Of a DNA stretch of 64,000 bases, positions 56,766 to 64,000 are shown piece by piece. The translations under genes were made by a program, and so were the position numbers. The notes under the pieces are model-generated. The model was not told where the DNA came from. It was given only the letters and a program-made list of their open reading frames with translations, and did no database searches. Numbering within the stretch: the stretch's first letter is position 1; each line of letters starts with the position of its first letter. The stretch comes from Axinella damicornis (taxonomy: Eukaryota; Porifera; Demospongiae; Axinellida; Axinellidae): NCBI GenBank assembly GCA_963931865.1, contig OZ007507.1, forward strand, positions 14,938,450 to 15,002,449. The letters run 5' to 3'.

Positions 56766-58518
56766 TTTTTATTTTTTTTTATTTTTTTTTACAACATTTA
56801 TGCATTAGCAGGTTGGTGCAATGCAATGGTTACACAAATAGCTACATAAGCTAGTCTGGTGTGTAACCTACAGCTAAATTACATAGCAATAAGTTGTACA
56901 ACAAATACAAAAGGACAAAAAACAGATGATAGACTGAACAGAGTGCATATGTTATGTACTTATAATGCAAGTGCTAGATCTACAAAAACAATGGTGCTGT
57001 GAATAATTTAAATCTATGTATGGAATTTGCATGTAAAGCTTCATGGGGAAGATGGTTCCATACAGAGATTGAACTAGGAAGAAATGACTTTTGGAGAGCA
57101 GTAGTGCGAGCATATGGGCAATGAAGAAGAGGGAGTGTGTGAGGAGAGTATCTGCTATGGTGATTTACAACTAAATCATTAGGAAAATATAATAAACCAT
57201 GAACAATTTTGAAGAGGGTACAGAGTTTTAAGTGCATACGCCGATTTCCCATGTTCTGCAAGTGAGTTTGTTCTAGCAGTGCTTGATAGCCAAGATCCCA
57301 TTGTTTCGTACACATTTTTAAAGCTTGTTTCTGAACGTTCTCAATTAGTTCAATGTTCTTGTGTAAATGCGGATCCCAGACCTCAGCCGCGTATTCGAGA
57401 TGTGGTCGAACAATTGATGTGTACAATCTAAGCAAAACATCCCTATTTGCATTGTTGGAAAATTGTCTGTAAAGAAGGCCTACCAGTTTCCTTGCTTTTG
57501 AGCAAATGCTCTCAATATGTGGAGTCCAGGTCAGGTCTGATGACAGTATAGTACTCCTAGATATTTGAAGGTGTCCACTTGTTCTAGTACGTCATTTCCC
57601 AGTTGTAGTTGGGTGACATGTTGGTTTCTTCTCCGCGATACAACCATAGACTTACATTTACTTGTATTCAGGGTAAGATAGTTGACATTTACCCACTCCT
57701 GGACTCTGTCAGCATCGTCCTGGAGGCTTTGGTAGTCGCTTTGTGTGGATATCGCCTTGTAGAGTAACATATCGTCAGCATACAGATTGAGAATACTTCC
57801 ACTTGACAAATGCATTGCGGTAATGTCGTCGATGTACACAAGGAACAGTAGGGGACCTAGGACCGACCCCTGAGGAACACCTGAGAGTACTGGGGTTTCT
57901 GTTGAAGCCTCACCTCCCACTACAACCTTCTGGTGTCTGTCAGTTAGGTAACTCCTTATCCACTCAAGCAAGTGAGGGTTTAGCCCAGTTTCCTCCAGTT
58001 TGGCCATTAACGGTCTGTGAGGCACTGTATCAAAGGCCTTTGTCAGATCGAAGAATACGGCACACACATCTCTCTTGGATTCCAGTATCTTTAGCCAATC
58101 ATCAACAACTGTGAACAGTGAAGTTACGGTTGATTTGCCTTGTTGGAATCCCCACTGCTGAGTGGATATTGGCTGGGTGTGATTCAGATGTGAAGTAAGC
58201 AGGAGGTGGATGTGTTTCTCAAGAAGCTTGCTGACCACTGATAGCAAGGATATGGGTCGATAGTTAGTGGGACTATCATGTGCAGAACCCTTTGGAATGG
58301 GTACAATGGATGATTGTTTCCAGCAATTAGGGAAACGGCTGTTCCGCAACGAGGTATTAAAGAGCATTGTTAAGGATGGTGCAATGCTGGCAGCTGTTCC
58401 TTTTAGCATTCGTATGGATATGCCGTCTGGGCCACTTGCCTTGGAGACATCCAGAGACTGTATGAGCGCAAGAACCTCCTCTTCGGTACAATAGTAGTCA
58501 GGTGGACAAGTTGAGGAT
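56766..58518 (-). mobile_element. 5'-truncated CR1-like LINE
   Basis: Minus-strand insert in a satellite unit. The 3' end is an A-rich tail (56766-56792, seen as TTTTTATTTTTTTTTTATTT). The 5' end stops abruptly inside the reverse transcriptase at about 58518. GATT at both junctions (AAAGATT and GATTCTGACC) may be a short target duplication. Truncation at the 5' end is the normal outcome of target-primed reverse transcription. Confidence 0.85.
56980..58515 (-). pseudogene. Reverse transcriptase fragment of the LINE
   Basis: Open from the truncation point, it shows YRPISLLSVVSKLLEKHI, FDLTKAFDTVPH, SGVPQGSVLGPLLFLVYIDD, the catalytic LYADDMLLY and FKYLGVL, then after a frameshift near 57540 the thumb and C-terminal part (LYTSIVRPHLEYAAEVWDP, ending FKLFTAPLFL). 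Motif order and YADD fit the CR1/jockey group of non-LTR elements. The endonuclease and N-terminal RT are absent. It is not functional. Confidence 0.9.
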
Positions 58519-58852
58519 TGATTCTGACCACACAGCCGTAATCGCTGTTGTTCACTGACGGTTACATACCGAAACTCACCGTGCTGGCAAGGTTGTAAGT
58601 GCTGTTATAATTTCGTGTCTTCCTTTTGGTCGCCATTGCTTGCTTTCGACTGAGCGTGGTTGCACGTGGCATGTGCGTTAATTGGGAATAACTGCGATAC
58701 TTAGCTTTCGCTACGGCGAGTCGCAGCCGGCGTTGCAACGGCTACCAGGAGTGCGGTTGCCCCTCGTTACACTCCTGGTATAGAGAAAATTGTGCCGCGT
58801 AAATAATATAATTAATTAATTAATATAATGTTTGAGTACTTAGGCTTGGCCT

Positions 58853-59215
58853 AGTCTCGGAACCAGACCCTTCGTGCGGGGGAGGAGGTAAGGGTCTGGG
58901 CACGTTCCTACATTCGAGTTGTCCTCACGGAACGTAATTATGCGTGGTAATTAGCGATCAACTGCGATACCACGCGTACGATCACAGTCGACCTGCTCGT
59001 TGCTCTCCTCGGGTAACGCGGTACGGCACAGCGATTCGCCATGGCTCGTCACTGGCGACACAGAAAAGCCTGGAGAAAAATCATTTCCCTGACGTCATTC
59101 GCAATCAACGCTTCTGATTCGTTAGGTCAACATTCCGACCTGGGGACAACTCGAATGTAAGATGGTGCCCAGACCCTTTCCTCCTCCCCCGCACGAAGGG
59201 TCTGGTTCCGAGACT
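58853..59215. mobile_element. Long-TIR MITE with 13-bp flanking repeats
   Basis: TIRs of about 72 bases start AGTCTCGGAACCAGACCCTT and end near ATTCGAGTTGTCC. TAGGCTTGGCCTA is at 58841-58853 and again at 59215-59227, overlapping the TIR by TA; intact units have it once (near 50688). Long TIRs with about 9-11-bp duplications suggest the Mutator superfamily. No gene inside. Confidence 0.75.
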
Positions 59216-60270
59216 AGGCTTGGCCTACAGAAATTGTGACTACACCGCCGTGATCGCTATCATGTCCTGACCTGAATGTAAAAAGTTGGTGTTGAAACTC
59301 ACCTTGGTGGTGGAGATATGAGCCTTTTGTCTCGCTGTGGCTGCCATTGCTCGAGCGCTCCCTTCGACTTCCGGTGGCAGTACCGTTCTTAGGAAAGGTA
59401 CACGAAGATTCTGACCACACGGCCGTGATCGCTGTCGTTCACTGACGCTTGCATGCCAAAACTCACCGTGCTGGCTAAGTTGTGAGTGCTGTAATAATGT
59501 CTTGTCTTCCTTTTGGTCGCCATTGCTCGCGATCGACTGGAGCGTGGTTGCCACGTGGCATGTGCGTTAATTGGAACGAATTGCGATACTTAGCTTGCGC
59601 TATAAGCGCTACGGCGAGTCGTAACCGGGGTTGCAATGCACTTGAGAGCACTCTATCTGATCTTCCCTAGTATATATAGCTATCATGGTACTCACGTCAT
59701 GAGTGACAATTGGAACGAACTGTCACACTTAGCTTGTGCTACCGTTTAACCGCGGCTACCAGGAGTGCGGTTGCCCCTCGTATAATAATAATATAATATA
59801 ATATAATATCGTTCGAGTGATAGGAATGGCGTACGAAGATTCTGACTACACCTTCATGATCGTTATCATGCACTGTCCCAACCGTACAATTTTGGTGCTG
59901 AAACTCACCTTGGTGGTGGAGATACAAGCGCTTGTGTTGTGCCGTCGGCCGCCATTGCTCGACGTTGGTTGCCAGTACAGTCTTACGAAGGCCCCACAAA
60001 GATTCTGACCACACGGCCGTGATCGCTGTCGTTCACTGACGCTTACATGCTGGAACTCACCGTGCTGGCTAAGTTGTGAGTACTCTTGTCTTCCTTTTGG
60101 TCGCCATTGCTCGCGATCGACTGAGCGTAGTTGCCACGTGGCATGTGCGTTATTTGGAATGAATTGCAATACTTACCTTGCGCTATGGCGAGTCGCAACC
60201 GGGTTGCAACACGGCTATGAATGAGAGCACTCTAAATAATTTCTGATCGTCCCTATATATAGCTATCATG

Positions 60271-60723
60271 GTACACACAACCAATTCCATGTATAGCTAA
60301 TTGTAAAAATTATAGTAGGAAATTTTGATTCCATGTAGCTAAAACTTACAGTAGGAAATTTCGATTCCATGATGTTTTCTCTATATAGTGGTTCACTGTT
60401 AGTCAAGCAGTACCAGTCATTAACGATACATCATGGTGATTTTGAAAGAAATAACATTCACTCTGCCGAATGTTATTAAACTGCCATAAGAAACCACGCA
60501 TAATGACGAAACAAACAAAATGCTCTTGCAGTATAAACATCAAAATTAATGTTAGTATAGACATCATGCATTACAAAACTATCAACAACAATGGATAATG
60601 GATAAACAACCTACTGCCCACACATTCAAATGTACTTTGTCTGGACTAACATGCCTCATCCTTGCTGGCAAGCTACCACAAACTAATTGCAAATAGTGTT
60701 GTAGTTTAAGAATCCATGGTATA
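60271..60723 (-). other. 3' flank of receptor gene B
   Basis: Follows the end of the satellite array. AATTTCGATTCCATG-type words repeat at 60315-60375. The stretch 60640-60720 resembles the 3' flank of the gene 3 copies (GCCTCAT...GCTGGCA), so it is part of the gene family unit. No exon. Confidence 0.45.
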
Positions 60724-60971
60724 CTAGTGAACCCTTACTGGTCCATATGCCACATTCTCCTTCAGTTCAAGTTCAATCTTCTGACTCTGTGTATCCACCT
60801 CCTCATACACTGGAACTGTCCGCTGCTGTTCCTGCGTGTTTGATGCTTGCTTAGACCTACGCCCCTTCCTGTTCCACCTGCTGATGCAGACAGTGGCTAC
60901 AGCACCACACAGAGCTCCAGTAATGAACGCTATCAGTGTGCAGACAGTAGCTGTAATGGCTATAGCAGCAG
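60724..60971 (-). CDS. TM and cytoplasmic-tail exon, receptor gene B
   Basis: Starts in phase 1 after CATCCTTAG and ends TAG. Hydrophobic segment TATVCTLIAFITGALCGAV, stop-transfer SRWNRKGRRSK, then a tail with TVPVYEEVDTQSQ and the terminal ELKENVAYGPVRVH. It is the intact counterpart of the broken gene 3 exons and shares VYEE/LYED and EN(V/I)AYGPV with gene 1. The two conserved tyrosines, each acidic-flanked or near the C-terminus, are candidate kinase/SH2 sites. Confidence 0.85.
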
Positions 60972-61148
60972 CTAAGGATGCAGAATGGGAACAAGGAACA
61001 AGGCAGATTGATGATTCATGTGGTAAGATAATAAAGAAGCAAGTGGAAATTACCATTGTAGACTATAGTAAGCTATCGCTTCCAAAAATAATTGAAAGGT
61101 AACTCTGGTGCATTAAAGTACTGTAACAGTTCATACACCCATACTTTA

Positions 61149-61707
61149 CAGGGCCGGCGCCAGCTGTTTTGGAGTGGTACGGCCACTGGCGAAGGCAGTG
61201 CATAGAGGTGCGTAGTGCCGATCAATCCGTGCAAAGCGCGGAATTTTTTTTTCACCTTCGTTTTTCAGTTAGCAGGATGAGCTCTCCGTAGCACCTTCGT
61301 GCTTTTGCATTGCACTGCCACTACTTTCCGTGACTGTCTCACTCTCGACATTGAAAGGAAAATGTAAGTTGGCTGGAAGGCAGAAGCTAGCTACATCACG
61401 CACGAGCATCTCGCTGTTTGAAGATTGCCGTCACGGCGCGATAGTCCTGTCTCCATTCCGTGTGTGTTGGTCTCATCCCTAGACCATGAAAATCGACGCG
61501 ATTCGAAACCAAGACTCATGATAACATGGAGCAGTCTGTCCTGGCCTTATGGTCGTGGCTTTGGCCAGCGGAAGCTAGCCTCAAGGTGGAAACATTGGAT
61601 GTAGCTAGCTACGCGCTCGTAAGTCAGAATCCCAACAACGCCATTTTTCCTCCTCAATAACTGGTACGGCCATGGCCGTACCGGCCGTACCGGTGGCGCC
61701 GGCCCTG
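61149..61707. mobile_element. TIR element CAGGGCCGGCGCCA, copy 1
   Basis: Ends CAGGGCCGGCGCCA and TGGCGCCGGCCCTG are inverse. 559 bp with no gene. It lies in the last intron of gene B. The TIR is like those of hAT-type elements (CAGGGCCGGC), but no clear 8-bp duplication is seen. Confidence 0.7.
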
Positions 61708-61779
61708 CTGTACCAAAAGAACTACTTAGCTACATCGTCACAGCTTCATCTATGGATTAAAAAAATAAGTGTACAGTAT

Positions 61780-62351
61780 AAGGGCCGGCACCAGCTATTT
61801 TGGAGTGGCACGGCCACTGCTGAAGGCAGTGTATAGAGTTAGAGGTGCGTAGTGCTGATCAATCTGCGCGAAGCCCGGAAAAAAGTTTTCACCTTCATTT
61901 TTCAGTTAGCAGGATGGGCTCTCCGTAGAACCTTTGTGCTTTGCACTGCACTGCCGCTGCTTTCCGTGACCATCTCACTCTCAATGTGGAAAGGAAAACT
62001 GCAAGTTGGCTGAAAGGGTAGCTACATCACGAGCATCTCGTTGTTTGAAGGTTGCCGTCACTCTCGCGCGGCGCGTTAATTAGTCCTGTCTCCATTCCGT
62101 GTGTGCTGGTCTCATCCCTAGTCCATGAAAATTGATGCGATTCGAAACCAAGACCCGTGAAAACATAGAGAAGTCTGTCCTTATGGTCGCGGCTTTGGAC
62201 TGCGGAAGCCTCAAAGAAAACTAGGAGGGAACTTTGGATGTAGCTACGCGATTGTAAGTCAGAATCGCAGCAACGTCATTTCCCCCCTTCAAAAACTGAT
62301 ACGGCCATGGCCGTACCGGCCATACCAGCCGTACCGGTGGCACCGGCCCTG
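61780..62351. mobile_element. TIR element CAGGGCCGGC family, copy 2
   Basis: Same orientation as copy 1 and about 75 bases away. It shares GAGTGG(T/C)ACGGCCACTG and TTTTTCAGTTAGCAGGATG and ends CACCGGCCCTG. Differences are scattered, so the two diverged some time ago or inserted separately. Confidence 0.7.
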
Positions 62352-62570
62352 AATATAGGTGCCCCCACATCACAACTAGCGAGGTAGCTTCCATGGAGGC
62401 CAATGATGGATTAATTGCCTCTGTTTCGTGTAAGTTCATTAAGACACACCTTAAAGTACGGCTTATCATACTCAACCTCATGGAGAATGCCATTATACAT
62501 CCTGGGTCCCATTACAATTACACATTTTCAGTCAGGCCTATCCAATCCCTAAACTTAACGTTGCAAATAC

Positions 62571-62771
62571 CTGCTGACATAGTCGTACATGCCAATTGCG
62601 AAGGGTCAGGGCTCCACCTCCCATTTTCATCACAGACTGATGTAATCCTTCCCTCTAGAGAAAGCCCTGGTTGACACCGGTAAAATATCTCTGAGCTCAC
62701 TTTGGAATTGTCAAGTGACTCCACAGCAATCCCACTGGCAAAGGATGGAGCTGCACAGACAATGGAACTGG
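62571..62771 (-). CDS. CCP exon, gene B (membrane-proximal)
   Basis: 201 nt, phase 1-1, CATACAG acceptor and GCAG|GTATTT donor. Reads SIVCAAPSFASGIAVESLDN, EIFYRCQPGLSLEGRI and WSPDPSQLAC plus a TTMSA linker. Four cysteines and Trp are present. It joins in phase to the TM exon across the intron with the paired TIR elements. Confidence 0.85.
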
Positions 62772-62849
62772 CTGTATGGGGAGTACCAAAAGTGTCTGCA
62801 TCAGTCTAGTACCGGTATCTACAAACCGCACATCCTAATTGAAGCTCAC

Positions 62850-63029
62850 CTGTGCACCTTTGACCAGCTGGTTCAGGGTTCCACCTCCCATCTCCTGCAC
62901 ACACTGCTCTCATGCTCCCAGCTGGGACAAATCCTGGGTTACACTTGAAGAATATCTCAGCACCCTCAGTTGTGTCTTGATATGTCTCAATGGAACCATT
63001 TCCAGGGGTAGCGGGTACCCCACAGTTGG
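62850..63029 (-). CDS. CCP exon, gene B (NCGVPATPGNG type)
   Basis: 180 nt, phase 1-1, GTCCAG acceptor and ACAG|GTGAGC donor. Reads NCGVPATPGNGSIETYQ, AEIFFKCNPGFVPAG and WNPEPAGQRC. It shows the undamaged AEIFFKCNPGFVPAG sequence that is broken in the gene 1 exon at 8500. Intact. Confidence 0.88.
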
Positions 63030-63372
63030 CTGGACATGAAAGTATGATGTCATAGACTAAATCAGTATGATATACTGTAACAGTATGCACACACCGGTAG
63101 AAACTACTCTTCCCACTCTTATAAGGCACACAGCATCATCACAGTGTTATAAACGACTAGACATAAAAGCTGACGTATCCTGAACCCAACACTCCTCCAC
63201 CTTACCTTGAACCAACCACAGTAATGGACTCAATCACATAATTACATTTTCCCAATGGACCCCAACTCAAGGCGAAAGAATTCTAGTTACTAAATTCAGA
63301 AGTAGTGAACCAGTCTAAGTTGACTGGATTAAGACACTAGTTTGGGGAGAGCTACTGCAATCCTCTCTCTAC
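63030..63372 (-). other. Intron of gene B
   Basis: No exon or repeat recognised. Confidence 0.45.
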
Positions 63373-63597
63373 CTGTTGGCGTTGGTGTTGGTGTCGGCAC
63401 TGGTACCATCCTGCACACCACCAGAAAGGGGTCTGGACTCCACCTCCCACTCTCCATACACACAGCACTTGAGCTTGATGGAGCAAACCCCGACTGCCGA
63501 CACTGGTAGACTATCACTGAGCCCACTATAGTAGTGTTGTACTGCACAATCACCTCACCGGATGCGTTGCTGGGAACTCCACAGTCAATAGCACTAA
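63373..63597 (-). CDS. CCP exon, gene B (IDCGVPSNAS type) with PT linker
   Basis: 225 nt, phase 1-1, CATGCAG acceptor and CAG|GTAGAG donor. Reads IDCGVPSNASGEVIVQYN, VIVYQCRQSGFAPSSSSAV and WSPDPFLVVC, followed by a (PT)4-type linker (VPVPTPTPTPTG). The repeat linker is absent from the gene 1 copy at 10102 and probably expanded by slippage. Intact. Confidence 0.87.
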
Positions 63598-63636
63598 CTG
63601 CATGGAAACAACCAATGAGTGACTGAGGTCCCAATC

Positions 63637-63638
<2 letters not shown>

Positions 63639-63679
<41 letters not shown>
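63639..63679. repeat. Poly-C tract of about 41 bases
   Basis: Uninterrupted C run in an intron of gene B. Its true length is hard to sequence. Similar homopolymers occur at 34036 (G) and 44231 (C). Confidence 0.9.
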
Positions 63680-63853
63680 ATAGGTACCTATACTGATGTA
63701 ACTCTAACTGACGGACTGAATGTGGAACAGCTTATAGTCATGTATAGCAAGAGAGTCCAGCGGTCCTCACTAGTGCAGTGAGGTGGAACAGTGATTTGAG
63801 TATATGAGGGTAGCAGGTACTATACATTAATCTGGTGGATGCAGTTATCTCTA

Positions 63854-63949
63854 GCCTCGTTCCCAGGCCTTCCACACCTCCAGCTTTTGATCGCTTCCAG
63901 TATTGGAAGCGATCAAAAGCTGGAGGTGTGGAAGGCCTGGGAACGAGGC
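63854..63949. mobile_element. Perfect 96-bp hairpin MITE, TSD TA
   Basis: Two perfect 46-base arms starting GCCTCGTTCCCAGGCCTTCC around a GTAT loop, flanked by TA. Same terminal family as 14099-14163. The absence of any arm mismatch suggests a very recent insertion. Confidence 0.85.
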
Positions 63950-63961
63950 TAGTTATCTCAC

Positions 63962-64000
63962 CATTGCAGATGAGAGTGGAAGGGTCTGGGTTCCAGATAC
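63962..64000 (-). CDS. CCP exon cut by the window edge, gene B
   Basis: The last 39 bases of a CCP exon: WNPDPSTLICN before an ATG|GTGAGA donor, phase 1. The rest lies beyond the window. The ending matches the WTPDPATLMCN end of the gene 1 exon at 8500, so it is likely its counterpart. Confidence 0.7.

Larger units (their letters stand above)
43667..60270. repeat. Array of a ~500-525-bp dimeric satellite unit
   Basis: About 17 full or partial units in one orientation. Marker hairpin CTACCAGGAGTG...CACTCCTGGTAG starts at 46294, 46792, 47305, 52975 and 53501, giving spacings of 498, 513 and 526 in uninterrupted stretches. Each unit has two related halves, one with GATTCTGACTACACCGTCGT and AACTCACCTTGGTGGTGGAG, the other with GATTCTGACCACACGGCCGT and AACTCACCGTGCTGGC, about 165 bases apart. 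Some units carry an extra segment (GAACGAACTGTCACACTTAG and ACCGTTTAACCGCGGCTACC). At least eight mobile elements have inserted. Minus-strand ORFs such as HDSDHDGVVRIFV recur per unit but contain stops and are not genes. Confidence 0.85.

Noticed and set aside
44337..60169. Recurring minus-strand ORFs (HDSDHDGVVRIFV, LPPEVGESARAM)
   Set aside because: They recur with the satellite unit, carry stops and frame changes from unit to unit, and show no known domain. Treated as satellite sequence, though a decayed transposon gene as the origin cannot be excluded.

Overview
This is eukaryotic, intron-rich, repeat-rich DNA. The recognisable genes are small families of transmembrane or secreted proteins built from CCP/Sushi, FN3-like and Ig-like exons, almost all flanked by phase-1 introns. 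Several end in short cytoplasmic tails with tyrosine motifs (VYEE, AYGPV, AYETV). Together with CACTA, Tc1, Helitron-like, CR1-like LINE and many hairpin elements, this suggests an early-branching animal, most likely a demosponge. I cannot name a species. There are no bacterial operons, CRISPR arrays, rRNA or tRNA genes that I could recognise.

Layout. (1) 1-11.4 kb: receptor gene 1 (+), four CCP exons and a TM/tail exon. A 7.8-kb EnSpm/CACTA transposon (674-8495, 3-bp TSD ACA) sits in its first visible intron, exactly at the acceptor of the second CCP exon. The transposon carries two minisatellites, a decayed transposase pseudogene (-) and an intact-looking five-exon gene (+). (2) 12.3-15.7 kb: gene 2 (+), with signal peptide, Ig-like, FN3 and two further small domains and no TM segment. 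(3) 15.3-23.0 and 33.9-43.7 kb: arms of one large inverted duplication. Each arm carries the last exon of gene 2 and a fused, broken paralogue (gene 3). The arms differ by insertions, so each arm supplies the empty site for the other. (4) 23.0-33.9 kb: the loop, holding receptor gene A (-): FN3, four CCP exons, one truncated CCP copy, a TM exon with an in-frame TGA, and tail exons. (5) 43.7-60.3 kb: an array of a roughly 500-bp dimeric satellite unit containing a 12-bp-stem hairpin. It is invaded by a two-gene Tc1/mariner element, a Helitron-like element, a LINE and several TIR/foldback elements, most with readable target-site duplications. (6) 60.7-64.0 kb: receptor gene B (-), with CCP exons and a TM/tail exon; it runs off the right edge.

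How it fits together. Genes 1, A and B are paralogues that share phase-1 exon modules; genes 1 and B also share a tail ending in EN(I/V)AYGPV. The cluster looks like a fast-evolving family of cell-surface receptors whose copies are born by tandem and inverted duplication and die by frameshift, nonsense mutation, exon fusion and transposon insertion. Frameshifts are calls from one sequence only, so assembly error is possible for each. Most ORFs in the minisatellites and the satellite array are translation artefacts of repeats.
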